Of a DNA stretch of 6,431 bases, positions 1-5,840 are shown piece by piece. Each line of letters opens with the position of its first letter. The first letter of the stretch is position 1. This stretch comes from Actinomycetota bacterium (GTDB lineage Bacteria; Actinomycetota; Actinomycetes; Nanopelagicales; Nanopelagicaceae): assembly GCA_009703165.1 (NCBI GenBank), contig WLGP01000054.1:1-6431 (forward strand), in the 5' to 3' direction. The notes under the pieces were generated by a model. It saw nothing but the letters and a program-made list of their open reading frames with translations, ran no database searches and was not told the origin of the DNA. The translations under genes were made by a program, and so were the position numbers.

Positions 1-338
1 AATGTTCGCTGAGAAGGTTCATGGAAGACCGAGGTGTAGAAACTTCCTTCGCTGTTTTGAATCGGTTGAGGCACTCTGACTCGGCCATCTGCTGCAATCA
101 AGCGAACGAAGGCAATCTCGGCCATGAGGTTCTCAGGCGTTCGTGGTGAATTTGTATTAATACGAAGCGCAAATAGCTGGCCATCCGTGGTTTCAACCTT
201 GAGGGTGGCGTTGTACTCGTAATTGATCGAGACAGCTGATTTCGCAGCAATCGGGTATCGACTCAGAATATCGAGAGAAAAGGTCTCTAACTCTTTGATC
301 ACTATCTCTTCGGGCTGGTCAAAGAAGTTTGAACTCAA
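1..338 (-). CDS. APH/RdoA-like phosphotransferase, N-terminal part (cut by window edge)
   Basis: This is the first 112 codons of a small-molecule kinase of the aminoglycoside phosphotransferase / homoserine kinase II / RdoA fold. The C-lobe with the catalytic HxD region lies outside the window, so the substrate cannot be named. The visible N-lobe has the expected strand pattern: INYEYNATLKVET (residues 38-50), then GQLFALRI (53-60), where Arg59 takes the place of the usual ATP-contacting Lys, as in the 'LRI/LRV' branch of the family. The segment MAEIAFVRLI (72-81) fits helix C with Glu74, and VRVPQPI (87-93) is the typical hinge lead-in. Translation probably starts at TTG (338-336), because an in-frame TAA lies just upstream, a good AGGAAGG Shine-Dalgarno sits 9 nt before it, and no early ATG exists. 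The gene follows the methyltransferase by 6 nt in the same frame, so the two are probably co-transcribed. The family call is fairly firm; the role is unknown. Confidence 0.72.
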   Translation of the reverse strand, partial: MSSNFFDQPEEIVIKELETFSLDILSRYPIAAKSAVSINYEYNATLKVETTDGQLFALRINTNSPRTPENLMAEIAFVRLIAADGRVRVPQPIQNSEGSFYTSVFHEPSQRT

Positions 339-344
339 TGTGAA

Positions 345-1115
345 TTACCTTCCTGTTTTGGGCGAGATAACGGCAGTTCCCTTTTCGTGCGAAAGAATCA
401 TCATTCTGTGATTTGGTAGAGCCATAGCTATTGCATCAGCAAGCTTGCGCTCTTCTTCGCGATCAACATCATCCAAAATGACTGTTGCCTTTGCTGAGAG
501 CAGAGGAATCAGATGCTCTAGTGCTGGGTAGCGAGCATCCGGATTGGTCGAACTTGGTGGACCATCGATAACCAAGAGATCAATTTTTGCTAATCCTTTA
601 AATGTGGATTTGGCATACCACTTGTACTTTCCTGAGTAGCTCTCTAATTCATGAATGCGTATATCAACACCTCGAACGCCATGGCTTGCCAGCATCTCGC
701 GCGTCTGACTTCCAAATTCTTGAGAATGATCAAGGCTGACGATCTTCTTGGCTCCACTCTTGGCTAAAACCAAAGAAGAGAGACCAGAACCAAGTTCGAC
801 TGTTAAGCGAGGCTTAACTTTCTTTGTTACATGGGCCAGAGTTAGAAGAAAATCAGGCGAAGCAGCCCAACCACGTGATGGTGGAAGAGGAGCAGAGAGT
901 TTAAGTAGCGGGAGGAGTTGCTCGACCGCCTCAAATTGATGATAGACGTGGCCCATCTCTGTCTTGATACGACCGGTTTGCGCAGCAAGTTCTTTGGTCA
1001 CACGATCTGCGTTGCGATTTACCTTTCGATGTAACGCTCGAGCGCTGCGCACCAGATAGGCAAGAAGAGTAATTGCGATAGCAAGGCCGGCAAGGATCAC
1101 GATGTCGTTATTCAC
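345..1115 (-). CDS. membrane-anchored class I SAM-dependent methyltransferase
   Basis: A 256-residue protein with one N-terminal membrane helix (about residues 5-22, IVILAGLAIAITLLAYLV). A basic, charged, probably coiled linker (23-70) follows, then a Rossmann methyltransferase domain of the Methyltransf_24 type. Visible motifs are PLPPSRGWAASPD (76-88), which precedes this domain in many actinobacterial members; motif I ELGSGLS (107-113) for SAM binding; the acidic end of strand 2 in SLDHS (Asp129); IDGPP (183-187); and VILDD (212-216). The catalytic domain should face the cytoplasm. The substrate is not predictable; related proteins occur in glycan or small-molecule modification settings, which is only suggestive. 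The frame can be extended to a GTG at 1163, but that would overlap the divergent phosphatase gene and add a non-conserved basic stretch. GTG at 1115-1113 is preferred because it places the membrane helix right at the N-terminus and has a TAGACT box 7 nt upstream. Confidence 0.8.
   Translation of the reverse strand: MNNDIVILAGLAIAITLLAYLVRSARALHRKVNRNADRVTKELAAQTGRIKTEMGHVYHQFEAVEQLLPLLKLSAPLPPSRGWAASPDFLLTLAHVTKKVKPRLTVELGSGLSSLVLAKSGAKKIVSLDHSQEFGSQTREMLASHGVRGVDIRIHELESYSGKYKWYAKSTFKGLAKIDLLVIDGPPSSTNPDARYPALEHLIPLLSAKATVILDDVDREEERKLADAIAMALPNHRMMILSHEKGTAVISPKTGR
348..354 (-). promoter_or_regulatory. Shine-Dalgarno deciding a TTG start
   Basis: On the minus strand AGGAAGG lies inside the last codons of the methyltransferase gene, and 9 nt separate it from the TTG at 338-336. 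The spacer contains the methyltransferase stop TAA (347-345). This is the main argument for using a TTG start in the downstream phosphotransferase, and it suggests translational coupling of the pair. Confidence 0.55.
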
Positions 1116-1122
1116 ACGATAA

Positions 1123-1128
1123 AGTCTA
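1123..1128 (-). promoter_or_regulatory. putative -10 box for the methyltransferase gene
   Basis: TAGACT on the minus strand fits the actinobacterial TANNNT -10 consensus and is followed by exactly 7 nt before the GTG start at 1115. With no Shine-Dalgarno between them, this spacing would put the transcription start on or next to the start codon, that is, a leaderless mRNA. No convincing -35 box is seen. Prediction only. Confidence 0.4.
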
Positions 1129-1136
1129 AGGGAGAT

Positions 1137-1142
1137 TAGTCT
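1137..1142 (+). promoter_or_regulatory. putative -10 box for the tyrosine phosphatase gene
   Basis: TAGTCT (TANNNT type) is followed by 6 nt and then the ATG at 1149, the spacing expected for a leaderless transcript. A TTCACA at 1111-1116 resembles a -35 box, but the 20-bp spacer is too long to give it weight. A competing reading is a leadered mRNA using GGGAGA (1130-1135), which lies 13 nt from the ATG and is rather distant for a Shine-Dalgarno. Confidence 0.42.
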
Positions 1143-1148
1143 TATGCC

Positions 1149-1658
1149 ATGGCTTCTCTTCACGTGGCGATGGTCTGCCTTGGAAATATCTGTCGCTCAC
1201 CTATGGCTGCAGCAGTTCTTGCCAATAAAGCGCGCGAGATAAGCGAATTAGAAATTATTGTTACAAGTTCGGGGACGAGTGGATGGCATATTGGCGAAGG
1301 TCCACATCCGACATCACAGTTAGTCTGGGAGAAGGCTGGTTATAGCCACGACCATAAAGCATCGCAATTTAAGGCCAATGATTATTTCGTCAATGATTAC
1401 ATCCTGGTGATGGATTCCAGCAATTATGAGAATGTGCTCGCGCTAGCACCAAGTGATGAGGATCGATCAAAGGTCTTCTATCTGCGTAGCTTTGATCCTG
1501 CTCTTTCCAAGATTGATCCGTTATCTGGGGATTACTTCAATCTTGAGGTGCCAGATCCTTACAACCAGCCAGAAGATTCATATCAACGCGTTCTAGCGAT
1601 GATTGAATCCGCAGTCGATGGATTTATCGAACGAGTTATTCAAGACCACGTCGCTTAA
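1149..1658 (+). CDS. low-molecular-weight protein tyrosine phosphatase
   Basis: A 169-residue cytoplasmic phosphatase that hydrolyses phosphotyrosine (or a similar phosphomonoester) through a cysteinyl-phosphate intermediate. The P-loop CLGNICRS occupies residues 10-17, with nucleophile Cys10 and phosphate-binding Arg16 (CX5R), directly after a short first strand, as in the whole family. SSGTSGWHIGEGPHP (40-54) is the typical second conserved segment. The general-acid loop VPDPY (134-138) supplies Asp136. Length is normal for the family (about 150-170). The ATG at 1149 is preferred over the in-frame ATG at 1170, because the latter would delete most of the first strand before the P-loop. It is transcribed divergently from the methyltransferase and converges with the M3 peptidase, overlapping its last codons by 23 bp. 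No cognate tyrosine kinase or capsule gene is visible nearby, so the physiological target is unknown. Confidence 0.93.
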   Translation: MASLHVAMVCLGNICRSPMAAAVLANKAREISELEIIVTSSGTSGWHIGEGPHPTSQLVWEKAGYSHDHKASQFKANDYFVNDYILVMDSSNYENVLALAPSDEDRSKVFYLRSFDPALSKIDPLSGDYFNLEVPDPYNQPEDSYQRVLAMIESAVDGFIERVIQDHVA

Positions 1659-3672
1659 GCAACGGGGTAATCGTTGCTTCGCGTCCACGGAAATTCTTAA
1701 ACATCGTCATTGAATCGATTGAACCACCACGGCTGAGGAGTTCTGCACGGAAGTGATCGCCATTCTTGCGAGTAAGACCACCATTGTCCTTAAACCATTC
1801 AACTGATTCAGCATCAAGGACTTCGCTCCAGATATAGCCGTAGTAACCGGCTGAGTATCCCCCGGCAAAGATATGAGAGAAGTACGTACTGCGATATCGG
1901 GTGGGAACTGCGTGGTAATCGAGTCCGTAATCTTTAATTGCCTGTGCTTCAAAGGCTACGACGTCATCGACAACCTGGCCATCTTCGAGCGAGTGCCATG
2001 CAAGATCAAGGATTGCAGCAGCCAAGTAGCTAGTTGTCGCATGACCTTCATTAAAGGTTGATGCGCCTTGGAGTCGATCGATGAGTTCTTGTGGAAGTTG
2101 TTCGCCAGTTTCATGATGCTTGGCGTAATTTGATACAACTTCTGGCCAGAGGATCCACATCTCGTTGACTTGGGATGGGAATTCAACAAAGTCACGTTGG
2201 ACGCTGGTACCTGATACTCGTGGATAGGTAACACTAGAGAGCAATCCGTGAAGGGCATGTCCAAACTCGTGAAACAAGGTGACAATCTCATCGTAGGTAA
2301 GCAAGGTTGGTTGACCCGCTGCTGGCTTTGGGATGTTGAGGTTATTGCAGACCACAGGAAGTTGGTTAAAAAGGAAGTTCTGATCAACGAGATTATTCAT
2401 CCATGCGCCACCGCGCTTTGAATCGCGAGTGTAGAAATCGCCGATGAAGAGACCTAACTTGCTGCCGTCTTCATTGAAGACTTCAAAGGCGCGAGCTTCT
2501 GGATGATAGGTCACCAGATCTGGACGTTCCTTGAATGAGATACCAAAGAGTTTATCTGCGGCGAAGAAGACTCCATCGTGGAGTACTCGCTCAAGTTCAA
2601 AGTAAGGGCGCATCGCACTTGAATCAATATTGTGCTTTGCCTTGCGTACTTTCTCCGTGTAGAAATCCCAATCCCAACTGGCTAATTCGAAGTCATCTCC
2701 AGATGATGTGATCATCGCTTGGATTTCAGCGCCCTCGGCACGAGCGTTACGCACCGCAGCTGGAGCAATCTTTCGCAACATCGCATGAACATTCTCAACA
2801 CTTCCAGCAGTCTGCTCGGCGATGATGTACTGCCCATGAGTCTTCTTGCCAAATAACGTGGCACGAGTTGCGCGCAACGTAGCCATCTCTATAAGGATCT
2901 TCTTGGTGTCATATTCATTATCGCGATTTCCGCGAAGCAACGATGCCTTCATTACTGCCTCGCGAGTGGCACGTACTTCAAGGCTTTCGAGCATTGGGTT
3001 ACCAGTAAAATTCACCATTCCAAGTAGGTACTTACCCTCAAGGCCGCGAGCCTTAGCTGCATCTGCTGCCGCCTGGATCTCACCTTCGGAAAGTCCTGCA
3101 AGTTGGGCGACTGAATCGATAACTAATGCGCTCTCGTTTGTATCGGCCAATAGATTCTTTGAGAACTGAGTCTCTAGAAACGAAAGTCGTTCATTGATTT
3201 TGGTTAACTCATTACGCTGATCTTGAGTCAAGTGCGCCCCGGCGTAGACGAAATCGCGATAGTACTTATCAAGCAACCAGGCATCCTCTGGCGAGAGCGC
3301 AAGTGAGCCCTTCTTCTCGTGAAGGGATTTAATGCGTGAATAAAGAGCAGGATTGAGTTTGATCGCATCTTGGTGGGCCGATAACTTGGGAGCAATCTCT
3401 TCTTCAATTGCATCGAGGTTATCGTTGGTATCACTTGATGACTTGTTGTAGAAAACCATCAGCATCCGGTTGAGGATCTGTCCACTCTTCTCCAAGGCAA
3501 CAATCGTGTTCTCAAATGTTGGCTCACCTGAGGCGATGATCGCCTCTACTTCATCAAGTTGTGCCTTCGTTCCTTCATAGAAGGCTTCCTTGTAATGCTC
3601 CTCCTTGAGGTTTGCAAAATCAGGAAGCTCATATTCCAGAGCGCTACGTGAGAAGAATGGGTTCGTCGACAT
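1636..3672 (-). CDS. dcp: M3 family zinc metallopeptidase, peptidyl-dipeptidase Dcp type
   Basis: A 678-residue cytoplasmic metallopeptidase of family M3A that cleaves short peptides; in Dcp it removes C-terminal dipeptides during intracellular peptide turnover. The zinc site is complete: HEFGH at 468-472 (ligands His468 and His472, catalytic Glu469), with third ligand Glu497 in RDFVEFPSQ, 25 residues after the second His as in thimet-type enzymes. HIFAGGYSAGYYGYIWS (600-616) is the conserved Tyr/Gly substrate-binding segment. The start MSTNPFF and the full length (about 680) match Dcp better than oligopeptidase A; the dipeptidase specificity itself is inferred. The frame extends to a TTG at 3681, but AGAAAG (3687-3682) lies 9 nt before the ATG at 3672 and directly abuts the TTG, so ATG is chosen. 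It follows the aldo/keto reductase gene by 13 nt, probably in one operon. Its last 23 bp overlap the convergent phosphatase gene. Confidence 0.93.
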   Translation of the reverse strand: MSTNPFFSRSALEYELPDFANLKEEHYKEAFYEGTKAQLDEVEAIIASGEPTFENTIVALEKSGQILNRMLMVFYNKSSSDTNDNLDAIEEEIAPKLSAHQDAIKLNPALYSRIKSLHEKKGSLALSPEDAWLLDKYYRDFVYAGAHLTQDQRNELTKINERLSFLETQFSKNLLADTNESALVIDSVAQLAGLSEGEIQAAADAAKARGLEGKYLLGMVNFTGNPMLESLEVRATREAVMKASLLRGNRDNEYDTKKILIEMATLRATRATLFGKKTHGQYIIAEQTAGSVENVHAMLRKIAPAAVRNARAEGAEIQAMITSSGDDFELASWDWDFYTEKVRKAKHNIDSSAMRPYFELERVLHDGVFFAADKLFGISFKERPDLVTYHPEARAFEVFNEDGSKLGLFIGDFYTRDSKRGGAWMNNLVDQNFLFNQLPVVCNNLNIPKPAAGQPTLLTYDEIVTLFHEFGHALHGLLSSVTYPRVSGTSVQRDFVEFPSQVNEMWILWPEVVSNYAKHHETGEQLPQELIDRLQGASTFNEGHATTSYLAAAILDLAWHSLEDGQVVDDVVAFEAQAIKDYGLDYHAVPTRYRSTYFSHIFAGGYSAGYYGYIWSEVLDAESVEWFKDNGGLTRKNGDHFRAELLSRGGSIDSMTMFKNFRGREATITPLLKRRGLE
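1657..1679. terminator. perfect 8-bp hairpin at a convergent gene junction
   Basis: AAGCAACG (1657-1664) and CGTTGCTT (1672-1679) form a perfect inverted repeat around a 7-nt loop. The left arm begins within the TAA stop of the phosphatase gene. Position and symmetry fit a bidirectional terminator or mRNA 3'-end stabiliser between the two convergent genes. However, no T-tract follows on either strand, and the element lies wholly inside the C-terminal codons of the M3 peptidase. A canonical intrinsic terminator is therefore not demonstrated. Confidence 0.35.
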
Positions 3673-3685
3673 CGAAGACAACTTT

Positions 3686-4699
3686 CTAGGCGCGTGGGTT
3701 GGGACTTACATTCTGCTTCGGATCACGCTCAGGAAGTTTTCCTAGGGCGTTATCAATCGCCTTCATGACAGAAGCATCGAGCTTTACACCTGATGCTTTG
3801 ACATTCTCCTTGACCTGAGATGGCTTTGTCGCACCCATGATTGCCGATGAGACATTGTCATTCTGTAGTACCCATGCGATGGCAAGTTGTGACATCGAAA
3901 GTCCGACTGAATCAGCCACAGGTTGTAACTTCTGCACCGCTTCAAGAACTTCTGGACGCATCCAACGAGAGATCATTCCGGCACCACTCTTCTTATCGGT
4001 GGCACGTGAACCGGCCGGTGGCTTAGCACCTGGCTTGTACTTTCCAGTCAGCACGCCTTGAGCAATCGGAGACCAGACAATCTGTCCGATTCCTTCCTTG
4101 CGTGAAAGTGGAACAACTTCGGCTTCAATGACTCGCCATAGAGCTGAATACTGTGGCTGGCTTGAGACAAATCGTGAGAAACCGCGCGCATCTTGAATCT
4201 TAAGCGCTGAGGAGATCTGCTGGGCTGTCCATTCAGAGAAGCCGATGTAGTTGACCTTGCCTTGGCGAATCAAATCTTCAAAGGCTTGAAGTGATTCTTC
4301 AAGTGGTGTTTCAAAATCAAAACGGTGCATCTGGTAGAGATCAATGTGATCGACATTGAGACGCTTCAGCGATGCATGACAAGATTCCATAATGTGCTTA
4401 CGTGAAAGTCCGCGGTCATTCTTACCCGTGCCAGTTGGCCAGTAGACCTTGGTGAAGAGTTCATACGATTCGCGGCGAATTCCCTTGAGCGCTTTACCGA
4501 GAACTGTCTCAGCGCGCGTTCCGGCATAGACATCTGCCGTATCGAAGGTGGTGATACCTAGATCGAAGGCGGTCTTCACACATTTGATCGCAGCTTCTTG
4601 CTCAACCTGTGAGCCATGAGTGATCCAATTTCCATAAGAAATCTCTGATACATACATTCCGGTACTGCCAAGGCGTCTATATTCCATGTAGCCAGACAT
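3686..4699 (-). CDS. aldo/keto reductase, AKR6 (Kv-beta-like) type
   Basis: A 337-residue NADPH-dependent oxidoreductase with an (alpha/beta)8 barrel that reduces aldehydes or ketones; the natural substrate is unknown. The catalytic tetrad is present: Asp53 and Tyr58 in TFDTADVYAG, Lys84 in LFTKV and His115 in YQMHRFD. The N-terminal EYRRLGSTGMYVSEISYGNW, the segment RGLSRKHI (97-104) and the loop ending PPAGSRA resemble bacterial relatives of the voltage-gated potassium channel beta subunit. This similarity concerns the enzyme fold only; no channel gene is nearby. The frame is open up to a TTG at 4756, but the protein family begins close to EYRRLG. ATG 4699 is chosen because AGAGG (4715-4711) lies 11 nt upstream; ATG 4687 is a possible shorter start without a Shine-Dalgarno. 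It is the first gene of a two-gene unit with the M3 peptidase, and its stop is 13 nt before the peptidase ATG. Confidence 0.9.
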   Translation of the reverse strand: MSGYMEYRRLGSTGMYVSEISYGNWITHGSQVEQEAAIKCVKTAFDLGITTFDTADVYAGTRAETVLGKALKGIRRESYELFTKVYWPTGTGKNDRGLSRKHIMESCHASLKRLNVDHIDLYQMHRFDFETPLEESLQAFEDLIRQGKVNYIGFSEWTAQQISSALKIQDARGFSRFVSSQPQYSALWRVIEAEVVPLSRKEGIGQIVWSPIAQGVLTGKYKPGAKPPAGSRATDKKSGAGMISRWMRPEVLEAVQKLQPVADSVGLSMSQLAIAWVLQNDNVSSAIMGATKPSQVKENVKASGVKLDASVMKAIDNALGKLPERDPKQNVSPNPRA

Positions 4700-4830
4700 T
4701 ACGCCATTTACCTCTACAAAGAAATAACCCTTCCGTGAGGCAAATGCTGCGCCCAAGTCTGCATCTGCACAGGAATGTCATTAGAATGTGACTACAGCAG
4801 GCAACGTATAAGCGCATAAGAAAGGTGATC
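4700..4830. promoter_or_regulatory. 131-bp divergent intergenic region
   Basis: This gap separates the minus-strand aldo/keto reductase start from the plus-strand PGPGW gene and must hold promoters for both directions. Towards the plus strand TAGAAT (4782-4787) is a good -10 candidate; it would give a leader of roughly 35-40 nt. TATAAG (4807-4812) is a second, weaker candidate. No convincing -35 boxes are seen, and no clear -10 box was found for the minus direction. No inverted-repeat operator or riboswitch-like structure stood out by eye. Confidence 0.4.
4819..4825 (+). promoter_or_regulatory. Shine-Dalgarno of the PGPGW gene
   Basis: AGAAAGG lies 5 nt before the ATG at 4831. The following TGATC extends the match to the 3' end of 16S rRNA (GGTGATC), making this the strongest ribosome binding site in the window. 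It overlaps the alternative GTG start at 4825, and so argues for the ATG. Confidence 0.6.
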
Positions 4831-5106
4831 ATGGCGATGAGAATTCGCGAGAAATTCAACTCAGTCTGGCGTCACCTGCCCCACCCTTTTCAGTGGGTAA
4901 TCGTTGCAACTGTCGGTTCGACTCTTGTCTTTCTTGGCATCGTATTTATGTTTATCCCTGGCCCGGGAATTCCACTGATTGTTCTAGGTGTTGCAATTTT
5001 GGCAACTGAATTTGCATGGGCTGAAGTTGTCTACGCGCGGTTGAAGAATGAGACCGAAAAATTTACCGCCCGAGCGAAGAAGGCCTGGAAGGGCAAGAAG
5101 AAGTAG
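4831..5106 (+). CDS. small PGPGW-family transmembrane protein
   Basis: A 91-residue membrane protein of the putative transmembrane PGPGW family (TIGR02611-like in actinobacteria), of unknown function. After a short basic N-terminus it has a first membrane helix (about 22-42), the hallmark FIPGPG turn (41-46; here PGPGI instead of PGPGW), and a second hydrophobic helix (about 47-60) running into ATEFAWAEVVYARL, the conserved family ending. A charged, lysine-rich tail (72-91) is probably cytoplasmic. Together the helices look like a hairpin with both ends inside. The start at ATG 4831 is set by the strong ribosome binding site; GTG 4825 would add two residues, and ATG 4837 would be too far from it. 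Only 32 bp separate it from the exonuclease gene on the same strand, so the two may share a transcript, though a separate -10 box lies between them. No functional link is apparent. Confidence 0.85.
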   Translation: MAMRIREKFNSVWRHLPHPFQWVIVATVGSTLVFLGIVFMFIPGPGIPLIVLGVAILATEFAWAEVVYARLKNETEKFTARAKKAWKGKKK

Positions 5107-5121
5107 TTCGTGTCTGCTCGA

Positions 5122-5127
5122 TAATCT
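5122..5127 (+). promoter_or_regulatory. putative -10 box for the exonuclease gene
   Basis: TAATCT matches the TANNNT -10 consensus and lies 11 nt before the ATG at 5139, in the 32-bp gap after the PGPGW gene. It would give a transcript with a leader of about 4-5 nt. Translation would then not depend on the weak AGG (5128-5130) seen 8 nt before the ATG. No clear -35 box is visible. Confidence 0.35.
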
Positions 5128-5138
5128 AGGCTGGATCC

Positions 5139-5840
5139 ATGAGCGCCAGCCGATTACCCGATGAAGACCTGGCTCACGTCACCTTTGTTGTCCTCGATCT
5201 AGAGACTTCTGGCGCATCCCCCAAGACTGGTAGCGCAATCACCGAGATAGGCGCTGTAAAAGTCTGCGGCGGAGTCGTCATCGGAACCTTTAAGACCTTT
5301 GTTAATCCGGGAACCTCTCTGCCACCGTTCATCACTGAGTTAACTGGAATCACCGATGAGATGTTATGGGATGCCCCACCGATTGAGAGTGTGCTCCCGC
5401 TCTTGCTGGAATTCCTCGGCAGTGAAAAATCTACAGTCTTTGTCGCACATAACGCACCCTTTGATCTCTCGTTCTTAAGGGCATCTGCAGCGCTGCATGG
5501 ATATATCTGGCCAGCATTTCGCGTCATCGATACCGTGAAAGCAGCCCGCTTTGTCTTAAGCAAAGATGATGTTGCCAACTATCAACTCGGAACCTTGGCT
5601 GCCTATTTCCGCACAGAGATCTCCCCCAATCACAGAGCGCTAGATGATGCGCTGGCAACTGTTGATGTGCTTCATGGAATTATTGAAAGAATGGGCACCT
5701 TCGGGATTACAACGATTGATCAGATGATGAATGCCGGCAGTAAGCAGCCGCGCAGTAACAATCAACGCAAAGTTAGCGTGAAGCCTCTGCCGCAATCTCC
5801 TGCGAAAGAGCTACCCACTTCTTCAGAAGAGCAGCTGTAG
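5139..5840 (+). CDS. DEDDh 3'-5' exonuclease (DnaQ / Pol III epsilon-like)
   Basis: A 233-residue protein whose first ~185 residues form a DnaQ-type exonuclease that removes nucleotides from DNA (or RNA) 3' ends using two metal ions. All five catalytic residues are visible: Asp20 and Glu22 in LDLETSG, Asp109 in AHNAPFD, and His165 and Asp170 in NHRALDD (H-x4-D, the DEDDh type). INP-like FVNPGTSLPP and ELTGIT (67-72) are the usual exo II lead-in. Residues from about 195 on are a polar, Ser/Pro/Gln-rich, probably disordered tail. Close actinobacterial relatives, such as the Rv2191 type next to trpD, are as I recall about 600 residues with a C-terminal GIY-YIG/UvrC-like domain; this copy has no such domain. 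It is therefore more likely a repair or RNA-processing exonuclease than the replicative epsilon subunit. The gene overlaps the 3' end of trpD by 68 bp, tail to tail. Confidence 0.9.
   Translation: MSASRLPDEDLAHVTFVVLDLETSGASPKTGSAITEIGAVKVCGGVVIGTFKTFVNPGTSLPPFITELTGITDEMLWDAPPIESVLPLLLEFLGSEKSTVFVAHNAPFDLSFLRASAALHGYIWPAFRVIDTVKAARFVLSKDDVANYQLGTLAAYFRTEISPNHRALDDALATVDVLHGIIERMGTFGITTIDQMMNAGSKQPRSNNQRKVSVKPLPQSPAKELPTSSEEQL

Noticed and set aside
1116..1163. Longer methyltransferase start at GTG 1163
   Set aside because: It would run through both putative -10 boxes and into the divergent phosphatase coding region, with no good ribosome binding site.
1149..1658. Arsenate reductase (ArsC, thioredoxin-linked) as an alternative for the phosphatase
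   Set aside because: The same fold is used, but the P-loop CLGNICRS and the VPDPY acid loop fit tyrosine phosphatases; no ars genes are nearby.
1665..1677. 13-bp exact direct repeat shared with 4895-4907 (GGGTAATCGTTGC)
   Set aside because: A match of this length is about what chance allows in 6.4 kb, and both copies lie inside unrelated coding sequences with no other copies.
1956..2387. 143-codon open frame antisense-frame to the M3 peptidase on the same strand
   Set aside because: It lies entirely within the well-supported metallopeptidase gene around its zinc site, and its translation resembles no family; a frame shadow.
2846..3169. 107-codon plus-strand open frame opposite the M3 peptidase
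   Set aside because: Serine/arginine/alanine-rich antisense translation with no recognisable motif and no ribosome binding site noted.
4700..4756. N-terminal extension of the aldo/keto reductase to TTG 4756
   Set aside because: The extra residues do not resemble the family, and a usable Shine-Dalgarno points to ATG 4699.
4880..4897. Small hairpin CCCAC/GTGGG near the start of the PGPGW gene
   Set aside because: Only a 5-bp stem with an 8-nt loop within coding sequence; no supporting position or partner structure.
5174..5578. 134-codon minus-strand open frame within the exonuclease gene
   Set aside because: Fully covered by the intact DEDDh exonuclease with all catalytic residues; its composition is that of an antisense shadow.
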